Source: Campylobacterales bacterium
GTDB taxonomy: Bacteria; Campylobacterota; Campylobacteria; Campylobacterales; JACAEZ01
Assembly (NCBI GenBank): GCA_013388565.1
Contig: JACAEZ010000228.1
Span: forward strand, 1 to 5,664
DNA length: 5,664 nt
Reading direction: 5' to 3'
A program made the position numbers and the translations under genes. Shown piece by piece: positions 1 to 5,664 of this stretch (the first letter of the stretch is position 1; every line of letters begins with the position of its first letter). The notes beneath the pieces were generated by a model that had not been told where the DNA came from, did not search any database, and saw only the letters and a list, made by a program, of their open reading frames with translations.

Positions 1-1
1 A

Positions 2-520
2 AATGAACCGCCATGTTCAATACTTCAAGCTTCAAAACTAGTCGGAAATGAAACATTTAAAAATATACTAGCAATCAATTCAATATCAAAAAGAAGTTCT
101 GCCCCTAGTCTTAGAAGTGGTTTTATAGCAGGTGATAGTGAGATTTTAAAAGATTATTTGGTTTATCGAACCTATTTAGGGTGTGCTATGCCTCTTCCTA
201 TGCAGTATGCTTCAGCTGTTGCTTGGAGTGATGAGGAGCATGTTGAATTAGCAAGATTTGAGTATAAAAGAAATTTTGAATTGGCAAAAGAGATATTAGG
301 TATTACACCGTCAAAAGCTACATTTTACATTTGGCTTGAGGTTGATGATGAGTTGGCTTTTACAAAAGAGTTGTATGAAAAGTATAATGTTTTAGTTCTT
401 CCTGGTTCATTTTTAGGTAGAGATAAAATTGGCACTGGATATGTTAGAGTTGCTTTGGTTGAAAATGAGTTTAATACAAAAGAGGCACTGCTTAGAATTA
501 GTGAGTTTAGGAACAAATAA
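2..520 (+). CDS. dapC: Succinyldiaminopimelate aminotransferase, DapC-like (5' truncated by window edge)
   Basis: Pyridoxal-phosphate aminotransferase of fold type I, likely the cytoplasmic enzyme that makes N-succinyl-L,L-diaminopimelate in the lysine/meso-diaminopimelate pathway. The reading frame is open from base 2 with no stop, so a TTG at 158 is internal, not a start. The visible 172 residues are the C-terminal half. They begin with an NEPP segment typical of the region after the DECYSEIY motif. The PLP-binding lysine sits in SISKRSSAPSLRSGF (Lys codon 89-91), with the Arg of the LRSGF motif just after it. Near the C-terminus lie PGSFLG and GYVRVALV, also typical of the family. It is the first visible gene of a plus-strand series leading into murC, which fits a peptidoglycan-precursor role. 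The aminotransferase family is secure; the exact substrate (DapC versus another AspB-like enzyme) is inferred from motif style and context. Confidence 0.85.
   Translation, partial: NEPPCSILQASKLVGNETFKNILAINSISKRSSAPSLRSGFIAGDSEILKDYLVYRTYLGCAMPLPMQYASAVAWSDEEHVELARFEYKRNFELAKEILGITPSKATFYIWLEVDDELAFTKELYEKYNVLVLPGSFLGRDKIGTGYVRVALVENEFNTKEALLRISEFRNK
508..512 (+). promoter_or_regulatory. Possible ribosome binding site for the 15-codon micro-ORF
   Basis: TAGGA lies seven bases before the ATG at 520. It is inside the end of the dapC-like gene, so it could also be chance. It matters only as support for the micro-ORF. Confidence 0.3.
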
Positions 521-567
521 TGCTTATTTATGAAAAAAATTTTAATTACATTAAAGGTTTGAGATGA
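520..567 (+). CDS. Possible 15-residue coupling peptide between dapC and murC
   Basis: A small open frame, ATG to TGA, encoding MLIYEKNFNYIKGLR. Its ATG shares one base with the TAA stop of the upstream aminotransferase gene, and its TGA overlaps the murC ATG as ATGA. A TAGGA sequence is seven bases upstream. The frame contains the murC Shine-Dalgarno sequence (553-557), so ribosomes reading it would uncover the murC start and stop on top of it, the usual arrangement for translational coupling. I recognise no family, and the peptide has no signal or membrane segment. It could be a true micro-protein, a coupling device whose product does not matter, or a chance frame in AT-rich spacer; the sequence alone cannot decide. 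It would close the only real gap in an otherwise overlapping operon. Confidence 0.35.
   Translation: MLIYEKNFNYIKGLR
553..557 (+). promoter_or_regulatory. murC ribosome binding site
   Basis: AAAGG, six bases before the murC ATG at 564. It supports this start, which also puts the nucleotide-binding motif GIGGIG at residues 7-12 as expected for MurC. Confidence 0.75.
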
Positions 568-1871
568 AATACCATTTTATAGGAATTGGCGGAATTGGGC
601 TTTCTGCTATTGCTAGATATTTAAAAGCTAGTGGCGAAGATGTAAGTGGTTCTGATATATGCGAATCTAAAATTACAAAAATGCTAAAAGATGAGGAAAT
701 TTGTGTAACAATACCTCATGCAAAAGAGGCTATAAAAAATCAAGATTTTATAATACACTCTGCAATTATCACAAAAAACAATGTAGAGTTTATCGAAGCA
801 AAAGATAAAAATTTAAATATTATGCCTAGAAAAGAGTTTTTGCCACATATTTTGAAAGATAAAAAAGTTTACTCTGTTTGTGGAGCTCATGGGAAAAGTA
901 CAACAACTGCAATACTTGCTGCGATTTTAGACAACTCTTCTGCACTAATTGGAGCAGAATCAAAAGCAATTAAAAGTAACATGAGATATAGTAAATCAGA
1001 TTTGATGGTATTTGAAGCAGATGAGAGTGATGGCAGTTTTTTAAATTCAAATCCATATTGTGCGATTGTGACAAATGCAGAGCCTGAACATATGGAGTAT
1101 TATGATTATGATATTAAAAAATTTCAACAAGCTTATGTTGATTTTTTAAATATAGCAAAAATTAGAGTTATTAATGGTGAAGATGAATTTTTAAAAACAT
1201 TAGATATTGATGCGATAAAACTTTATCCTAGTTTTGATATTCAAAATATAGAGTTTGTATTAAGAGATGATGAACCTTATACAAAATTTGATTTAAGAGA
1301 TTATGGCACATTTGAAGTTTGGGGATTTGGCGAACATATAGCTCTTGATGCCTCTTTAGCTATTTTAGCTTCAATGAATGAGATAGGTTTAAATGAGATA
1401 AAAGAGAAAATTAAAAACTATAAAGGTATCAAAAAAAGATTTGATATTATAAGAAGTAGTGAAAAAGTTGTTTTAATTGATGATTATGGTCACCACCCAA
1501 CAGAGATAGAGGCTACATTAAAATCTATAAAAGAGTATGCAAAACTTAAAAATATAAACTCTATCATAACAATTTGGCAACCTCATAAATATTCAAGAAC
1601 ACTACTAAATATGAGTAAATTTATTGAGTGTTTTGAAGGTTCAAAAGAGTTGATAATTCTTCCTGTTTGGTCTGCTGGAGAAGAGTGTGTGGATATTGAT
1701 TTTGAAGAAAAATTTAATAAATATCATCTGCTTATGGCTGATTATATCCAAAGAGATAATGACAAATTACATATTTTAAAAAATAAAGAGGTAATTAAAA
1801 CTCTTGAAAATGGACTTATTATAGGTTTTGGAGCTGGAGATATTACTACACAATTAAGAGGCGGATTTTGA
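564..1871 (+). CDS. murC: UDP-N-acetylmuramate--L-alanine ligase MurC
   Basis: Cytoplasmic ATP-dependent Mur ligase that adds L-alanine to UDP-N-acetylmuramic acid, the first amino-acid step of peptidoglycan stem-peptide synthesis. The 435 residues show the full Mur order: an N-terminal UDP-binding Rossmann domain with GIGGIGLSAIA (7-17); the ATPase P-loop GAHGKST (107-113); the EADESD acidic motif (151-156); TNAEPEH in the central domain; GFGEHIALD (254-262) leading into the C-terminal domain; DDYGHHPTE (306-314), diagnostic of MurC; WQPHKYSRT (338-346); and a terminal GFGAGDI. It is shorter than the roughly 490-residue E. coli enzyme, which I believe is normal for this phylum. Two differences from the enterobacterial form stand out: Ala instead of Thr in the P-loop GTHGKT, and HIALD in place of the usual HNxxN. 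The gene overlaps the next gene by four bases. Confidence 0.96.
   Translation: MKYHFIGIGGIGLSAIARYLKASGEDVSGSDICESKITKMLKDEEICVTIPHAKEAIKNQDFIIHSAIITKNNVEFIEAKDKNLNIMPRKEFLPHILKDKKVYSVCGAHGKSTTTAILAAILDNSSALIGAESKAIKSNMRYSKSDLMVFEADESDGSFLNSNPYCAIVTNAEPEHMEYYDYDIKKFQQAYVDFLNIAKIRVINGEDEFLKTLDIDAIKLYPSFDIQNIEFVLRDDEPYTKFDLRDYGTFEVWGFGEHIALDASLAILASMNEIGLNEIKEKIKNYKGIKKRFDIIRSSEKVVLIDDYGHHPTEIEATLKSIKEYAKLKNINSIITIWQPHKYSRTLLNMSKFIECFEGSKELIILPVWSAGEECVDIDFEEKFNKYHLLMADYIQRDNDKLHILKNKEVIKTLENGLIIGFGAGDITTQLRGGF
1856..1861 (+). promoter_or_regulatory. Ribosome binding site fixing the TTG start at 1868
   Basis: AAGAGG lies six bases before TTG 1868. The downstream protein contains no internal methionine at all, so this site decides the start in favour of TTG. 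It lies within the last codons of murC, which implies coupling. Confidence 0.65.
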
Positions 1872-2212
1872 TACGGTTTATAATTGTTACACTAATATTT
1901 TTTATATTAGTGTGGATACTACTCTCTAAATTTACAGAGCTTAGAAAAACAGAAAAGAGTCATGTATTACTTACTCTATTTGTCGTTTTATTTTTTGGGT
2001 TTATCTATACAAAAATACAAGATACAAAATTAAAACATAATCAGCAGATAATTGATATTTTTGACCAAAATAGCTCTATATATTGTCATAATTTTGAAGT
2101 AAATCTCACTAATTTTAATCTTGTAACAGGAACATTGACATTTGTAGGAAAAAATATTTCAAATAAACATCTTATTTTTCCTATTGAAGATTGTCATTTA
2201 GAAAAAAGATAA
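1868..2212 (+). CDS. Conserved small membrane protein between murC and mutS2, function unknown
   Basis: A 114-residue protein that I cannot assign to a characterised family. It starts at TTG (overlap TTGA with the murC stop), backed by a well-spaced AAGAGG. Two hydrophobic segments are visible, about residues 4-20 and 33-49, joined by a basic loop with Lys21, Arg26, Lys27 and Lys30. By the positive-inside rule that loop is cytoplasmic, which would put the C-terminal 65 residues in the periplasm. That part looks like a small beta-rich domain and holds the only two cysteines, Cys73 and Cys109, which could form a disulfide if the topology is right. From memory, C. jejuni and H. pylori also carry a small putative membrane protein between murC and mutS2, so the gene appears syntenic in the phylum. 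Its position suggests an envelope role, but that is only inference. Nine bases separate it from mutS2. Confidence 0.85.
   Translation: MIRFIIVTLIFFILVWILLSKFTELRKTEKSHVLLTLFVVLFFGFIYTKIQDTKLKHNQQIIDIFDQNSSIYCHNFEVNLTNFNLVTGTLTFVGKNISNKHLIFPIEDCHLEKR
1889..1913 (+). repeat. Perfect 10-bp inverted repeat with a T5 loop
   Basis: ACACTAATAT (1889-1898) and ATATTAGTGT (1904-1913) are exact reverse complements around TTTTT. Two further U-G pairs could extend the RNA stem outward. It lies inside codons 8-16 of the small membrane-protein gene, about 20 bases after its start. No T-run follows on either strand, so it is not a classical intrinsic terminator. It may be an mRNA hairpin affecting read-through from murC, a protein-binding dyad, or chance in AT-rich DNA coding for hydrophobic residues. 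Confidence 0.5.
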
Positions 2213-2215
2213 AGG
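2211..2215 (+). promoter_or_regulatory. Ribosome binding site fixing the mutS2 TTG start
   Basis: AAAGG overlaps the stop codon of the preceding gene and sits six bases before TTG 2222. The next in-frame ATG is roughly 200 codons downstream, inside the MutS core, so the TTG start is well supported. Confidence 0.7.
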
Positions 2216-2221
2216 TATTTT

Positions 2222-4429
2222 TTGGAAATTTTAATAAAAAAACTTGATTTAACAAATTTTATAGATAGTTTTAGTTCACTCTTTTCAAGAGCAAAACCTA
2301 TCTATTTGGAGGGTGATAGTACAGTTCATTATAACTATATAAAAGAGTTATGGCAAGTTGATTTTAATCCTCCTCCTAGTGTTGAAAATTTAAATGAAAA
2401 CTTTTTTTTATTAAAAAAACATGGTGTTTTAAAAGTTTATGAAATTTATGAATTTATCAAAATTGTTAGATATTTTAACTATCTTAAAAGATTAAAGTTT
2501 GAAGGAAAAATCAAAGAGTGGCTAGATAAAATATCTATTCCAGATAATATTTTAGAGATAGATAGATATTTTGATAAAGATGGAAATTTGATAAATTCCA
2601 TAAATATAGATTTAGAAAATGTAACAAAAAACTTAGAAAAAAGTCGTGAAAATATAAAATCTCAACTCCATAGAGTGTTAAATTCTCAAAAACTTCAACC
2701 ATATCTTATAGACAGACAAGTGCATTTAATAAATGATGAAGAGACTATTCTTTTAAGAGGTGGTTTTAATCATGTACTAAAAGGGACTATTATAGATAGA
2801 AGTAGTTCTGGATTTTTTTATGTATTACCTGAAAATATCATGGAGCTTAAAAATCAAAAAGCTGAACTATATGCTTTAAAAGAGAAGATTATTTTTGCTA
2901 TTTGCAAAGAGATTAGCTCTACTTTTTTAAAAAATATTCTATTTTTACAATTTATAAACAAAGAGTTTGATAGATTTGACCACTATCAAGCAAGACTATT
3001 TTTTGCAAAAAGCAAAGATTTAGAGTTTATATTACCTAAAAGGGATAGTAAAATAGTACTTTCAAGTTTTTGTCACCCTGCAATTTCAAATCCAATACCT
3101 ATAAATATAGATTTTAGTAAATCAATTTTATTAATTACTGGTGTAAATGCTGGTGGAAAAACTATGCTTTTAAAATCAATTTTGAGTGCTGTATTTTTAG
3201 CAAAACATTTAATACCATTTAAATGCTTTAAAGAAAAAACTCATATTGGAACATTTAAAGAGATAAATGCAATATTAGACGACCCTCAAAATGTTAAAAA
3301 CGACATATCCACATTTGCTGGAAGAATGTTAGAGTTTAGTCGTCTATTTTCTAAAAAAGATTTTTTAGTCGGTGTAGATGAGATAGAGCTTGGAACAGAT
3401 TCTGATGAGGCTGCTAGTTTATTTAAAGTCATGTTAGAACATTTAGTTTTAAAAAATGCAAAAGTTGTAATTACAACTCATCACAAAAGATTAGCTTCAC
3501 TCATGGCTAGTTATGAGTATGTTGAGCTTTTAGCTGCACTGTATGATGAAAAAAATCAAAAACCAACATATACATTTTTACAAGGAACAATTGGAAAAAG
3601 CTATGCTTTTGAAACTGCTTTAAGGTATTATATTCCTATAAATATTGTTCATGAAGCTAAAGCTGTTTATGGAGAAGATAAGGATAGATTAAATGATTTG
3701 ATAGAGCGAAGTTCAACATTAGAACGAGAACTTATTCAAAAAAGAGTTTTTTTGGATAGTGAGATAGAAAAGGCTTCAAAATTAACAGAGCAGTTAAAAG
3801 AGCAACGAGACAACTTCACAACAGAGATAAATCAATATAAAGAGAAATTAAATATTGAGTATCAAAAAGCAATAAATGAGGCAAAAAGTGCAGTAAAAGC
3901 ACTTGATGTAAAAGATATTCATAGAGCATTAAACAGTGCAAATAGCATAATATCAAATATTGAACAGACAAAAAAACCAATAGAGGTTATAAAAGATTTT
4001 GAAGTTGGTGATAAGATAAGATATAGAAAAAGTACAAAAGGTGAAATTATTCAAATAAAAGGTAAAAATTGTGTTATATTAACTGAAGATGGAATAAAAC
4101 TGACCGTTAATATGAATGAATTAAAATATTTTGGCAATGCACCAATGGTAAAAGTAACTTCAAAAACAACAATACCAAGACCACAAAATGCTAATGTAAA
4201 ACTAGACCTTCATGGATTAAGAGGTGATGAGGCTATTGAAAAACTTGATAAATTTATTTCAGATGCACTTTTAGCTGGATTTGATGAGATACTTGTATTT
4301 CATGGAATTGGAACTGGAAAATTGGCATATCGAGTAAAAGAGTATTTGAAAGAACATCCAAAAGTTGTAGAGTTTTTTGATGCTCCTCCAAATATGGGTG
4401 GAATGGGTGCAAAAATAGTAAAACTATAA
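2222..4429 (+). CDS. mutS2: Endonuclease MutS2 (MutS-type ATPase with C-terminal Smr domain)
   Basis: Cytoplasmic ABC-type DNA-binding ATPase of the MutS2 family, 735 residues, slightly shorter than the approximately 785-residue Bacillus form. It lacks the mismatch-recognition N-terminal domain of MutS1. Residues 1-290 form the MutS core/lever region. The ATPase has Walker A GVNAGGKT (307-314), the STFAGRM signature (363-369), Walker B ending in Asp386-Glu387 (VDEIELGTD), and the TTHH switch with His420. A charged coiled-coil stretch runs from about 490 to 590, a KOW-like beta segment follows at about 594-635, and a complete Smr domain spans 659-735 with LDLHG (661-665), HGIGTGKL (694-701) and a terminal GGMGAK. 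In H. pylori, MutS2 suppresses homologous recombination and handles oxidative DNA damage; in B. subtilis it acts on collided ribosomes. Which role dominates here cannot be told. It starts at TTG and lies in the dapC-murC operon. Confidence 0.96.
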   Translation: MEILIKKLDLTNFIDSFSSLFSRAKPIYLEGDSTVHYNYIKELWQVDFNPPPSVENLNENFFLLKKHGVLKVYEIYEFIKIVRYFNYLKRLKFEGKIKEWLDKISIPDNILEIDRYFDKDGNLINSINIDLENVTKNLEKSRENIKSQLHRVLNSQKLQPYLIDRQVHLINDEETILLRGGFNHVLKGTIIDRSSSGFFYVLPENIMELKNQKAELYALKEKIIFAICKEISSTFLKNILFLQFINKEFDRFDHYQARLFFAKSKDLEFILPKRDSKIVLSSFCHPAISNPIPINIDFSKSILLITGVNAGGKTMLLKSILSAVFLAKHLIPFKCFKEKTHIGTFKEINAILDDPQNVKNDISTFAGRMLEFSRLFSKKDFLVGVDEIELGTDSDEAASLFKVMLEHLVLKNAKVVITTHHKRLASLMASYEYVELLAALYDEKNQKPTYTFLQGTIGKSYAFETALRYYIPINIVHEAKAVYGEDKDRLNDLIERSSTLERELIQKRVFLDSEIEKASKLTEQLKEQRDNFTTEINQYKEKLNIEYQKAINEAKSAVKALDVKDIHRALNSANSIISNIEQTKKPIEVIKDFEVGDKIRYRKSTKGEIIQIKGKNCVILTEDGIKLTVNMNELKYFGNAPMVKVTSKTTIPRPQNANVKLDLHGLRGDEAIEKLDKFISDALLAGFDEILVFHGIGTGKLAYRVKEYLKEHPKVVEFFDAPPNMGGMGAKIVKL

Positions 4430-4445
4430 AACTACTCTAAAGTAG
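4427..4445 (-). terminator. Weak candidate terminator for the minus-strand operon
   Basis: On the minus strand, CTACT and AGTAG (4445-4432) form a five-pair stem with a four-base loop, followed by TTTTATAGTTTT. The stem covers the end of the PAS gene, including its TAG stop, and the T-rich tail falls in the end of mutS2. The stem is short and has only two G-C pairs, so termination would be weak. I see no better terminator for either strand between these convergent genes. Confidence 0.25.
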
Positions 4446-4812
4446 CATACAGTTTTTCTGCTTCTTCTACATCTTGTCTTTTAGGCTTTGTTCTAATAGA
4501 GCAATATATAATTTTACCATTTACTACTCGTCTTAAAACAACCGCATCAACCCAATAATAGTTACCATCTTTTGTTCTGTTTTTTACAATACCTCTCCAA
4601 AAACCTTTTGTAGTTATAGCATCCCATAACATTTTAAATGCTACACGAGGCATATCAGGGTGTCTTACAATATTATGAGGCTTACCTAACAACTCCTCTT
4701 TTGTATATTTAGCTATTTTACAAAAGGAGTCACTAGCATACAGTATATACCCTTTTTCATCTGTTTCAGACAAGATATAATCATCTTCAAAAAAAACTTC
4801 TTTACCAGCCAT
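4432..4812 (-). CDS. Stand-alone Aer/CetB-type PAS domain protein, probable redox or energy-taxis sensor
   Basis: A 126-residue protein made of a single PAS domain closely resembling the N-terminal FAD-binding PAS domain of the E. coli aerotaxis receptor Aer. Matching blocks include KPHNIVRHPDMP (44-55), FWRGIVKNRTKDGNYYW (71-87) and CSIRTKP (104-110). Residues equivalent to Aer Arg57, His58, Asp60 and Trp79, implicated in FAD binding or signalling, are kept as Arg50, His51, Asp53 and Trp72; the Aer Asn34 position is Ser27. There is no membrane segment, HAMP or methyl-accepting domain, so it must signal through a partner, as CetB does with CetA in C. jejuni. No such partner is in the window. 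The ATG at 4812 has AAAGGG six bases upstream (4819-4824). It follows the carboxypeptidase-like gene by 18 bases and is probably co-transcribed with it. Flavin binding is inferred. Confidence 0.88.
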   Translation of the reverse strand: MAGKEVFFEDDYILSETDEKGYILYASDSFCKIAKYTKEELLGKPHNIVRHPDMPRVAFKMLWDAITTKGFWRGIVKNRTKDGNYYWVDAVVLRRVVNGKIIYCSIRTKPKRQDVEEAEKLYATLE

Positions 4813-4830
4813 TTGAGACCCTTTATTAAA

Positions 4831-5664
4831 TTAATTGTTTTTAATATTCAAATCTTGCTGCAACTTGCATATAAAACTGCTATTATTGTTCAAAGATTTT
4901 GTTCTCTTTTGTGAAAAATCCATGACAAACATTCCGCTAAATTTATTATCTTTATAAACTTCAACTCTGTACATACTATTTTGTTTATCTATTGCATAAC
5001 TATTTGGTAAATCTTTTTTAGAAATTTTAACATCATGTTCACTCTCATTTTTGCCAACATAACCTATAATATTAACTCTATAACCATTTTTTTCAACTGC
5101 TTTAAAATAGTTTTTCACATTTACAATAGAACCAAATTTTAAATTTTTAACTTCACCATCTATCTCAAAATCAAATGAAGCCGTATCTAAATCATAATCA
5201 AAATATGCTGGATAAATTTTTGTCATAAATCTATTGCCATATTGAACTTTTATATAATCTTTAGTTTCAATTAAACCAACTAAAGGATTGTTACTTTTAA
5301 ACTGTTTTTTTATCTCATCTTTAGATAAAGGAACATGAATAATTTTATCTTTAATAGTCGATAAATCAAATGAAATTTTGTCTGCAAAAGAGATTATGAT
5401 ATCACTCTCTAAAGCTTTTTTAACACTATTTGGGTTCATCTCAAAATTTCTTTTAAATTTAATACCAGCTTGATGTAAATACCCTTCAATTGCCAATAGT
5501 TGATAATAAACTCTCAAATGTGTAGGAAAATTTTTTGTAGTCTCTATTCCAAATGCTGCTTTTTGATTGTTTATAGCGAAATATGTCAAACTCTTTTCCA
5601 TCTCTTTATCGCCATTTTTTGTTTGTGTATTTTTTACAGAAAATCTATGTTCTTCATCTTGTAA
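4831..5664 (-). CDS. M99 (Csd4/Pgp1-like) D,L-carboxypeptidase, C-terminal part (5' end beyond the window)
   Basis: Likely a periplasmic zinc carboxypeptidase that trims peptidoglycan tripeptides to dipeptides and controls cell shape, as H. pylori Csd4 and C. jejuni Pgp1 do. The frame is open to the right edge. The ATG at 5601 is probably internal: it has no spaced ribosome binding site, and 21 more in-frame codons lie upstream. Near the visible start, KAAFGIETTKNFP resembles the end of an M14-type catalytic domain, with Glu (codon 5542-5544) in the position of the catalytic Glu (Glu222 in Csd4). About 236 residues follow it, against about 216 in Csd4. They suggest a helix closing the catalytic domain, then beta-rich regions fitting the central barrel and the Ig-like domain of Csd4. 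The zinc ligands and signal peptide would lie outside the window. Assignment rests on recognising the catalytic motif and overall layout; an unrelated periplasmic protein is less likely. Confidence 0.68.
   Translation of the reverse strand, partial: LQDEEHRFSVKNTQTKNGDKEMEKSLTYFAINNQKAAFGIETTKNFPTHLRVYYQLLAIEGYLHQAGIKFKRNFEMNPNSVKKALESDIIISFADKISFDLSTIKDKIIHVPLSKDEIKKQFKSNNPLVGLIETKDYIKVQYGNRFMTKIYPAYFDYDLDTASFDFEIDGEVKNLKFGSIVNVKNYFKAVEKNGYRVNIIGYVGKNESEHDVKISKKDLPNSYAIDKQNSMYRVEVYKDNKFSGMFVMDFSQKRTKSLNNNSSFICKLQQDLNIKNN

Noticed and set aside
325..516. A 63-residue open frame on the minus strand
   Set aside because: It is a shadow of the dapC-like gene: no ribosome binding site, no recognisable motif, and the sense strand is clearly coding.
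158..520. A separate 120-residue gene starting at TTG 158
   Set aside because: The frame is open back to base 2 and the upstream residues carry the PLP-lysine motif of the same aminotransferase, so this is an internal TTG of a truncated gene.
2902..2936. Terminator-like AGAG-loop-CTCT followed by T-rich sequence inside mutS2
   Set aside because: The stem has only four pairs and it lies in the middle of an intact coding sequence; expected by chance in such AT-rich DNA.
2999..3012. TTTTTGCAAAAA palindrome in mutS2
   Set aside because: A 12-base AT-rich palindrome within codons for an ordinary stretch of the protein; nothing else marks it as a binding site.
5599..5601. ATG as the true start of the carboxypeptidase-like gene
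   Set aside because: AAAGAG directly touches the ATG with no spacing, the frame continues upstream to the edge, and the protein would lose its catalytic domain.
1..5664. A mobile element, CRISPR array, defence island or new multi-gene system
   Set aside because: No tandem or spaced direct repeats, no transposase, integrase, Cas or toxin-antitoxin features, and base composition looks uniform. The genes are core-type housekeeping and envelope genes.

Overview
The window is a dense, strongly AT-rich piece of chromosome, almost certainly from the Campylobacterota (Epsilonproteobacteria). The evidence is the gene order aminotransferase - murC - small membrane protein - mutS2, the short MurC with a GAHGKST P-loop, an Aer/CetB-type PAS protein, and what looks like a Csd4/Pgp1 (M99) cell-shape carboxypeptidase. 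I recall the same murC / small membrane protein / mutS2 order in Campylobacter jejuni and Helicobacter pylori; this is from memory and was not searched. The genus cannot be fixed from this sequence; a free-living Sulfurimonas- or Arcobacter-like organism would fit.

Left part, plus strand (1-4429), read as one operon: the 3' part of a succinyldiaminopimelate aminotransferase gene (DapC-like, cut by the left edge); a possible 15-codon micro-ORF that bridges to murC with overlaps at both ends; murC; a 114-residue protein with two predicted membrane segments that starts at TTG inside the murC stop codon; and mutS2, also starting at TTG, with a full MutS-type ATPase, coiled coil, KOW-like segment and C-terminal Smr domain. 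Gaps are tiny or negative, so co-transcription and translational coupling are likely.

Right part, minus strand (4432-5664): a gene open to the right edge that carries the catalytic Glu and accessory domains of an M99 (Csd4/Pgp1-like) D,L-carboxypeptidase, followed after 18 bases by a stand-alone PAS protein resembling the FAD-binding PAS domain of Aer. This unit converges on mutS2 with only two bases between the stop codons.

Functionally, three genes concern peptidoglycan: DapC makes the diaminopimelate precursor, MurC adds the first amino acid to UDP-MurNAc, and the Csd4-like enzyme would trim the finished stem peptide in the periplasm. MutS2 acts in genome maintenance and/or rescue of collided ribosomes; the PAS protein is a likely redox or energy-taxis sensor. 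No mobile element, CRISPR array, rRNA or tRNA was seen, and no stretch over 300 bases lacks a gene. The window looks like core genome rather than an accessory island. The items most worth checking are the micro-ORF, a perfect 10-bp inverted repeat at the start of the membrane-protein gene, the orphan PAS protein beside a cell-shape enzyme, and the uncharacterised membrane protein.
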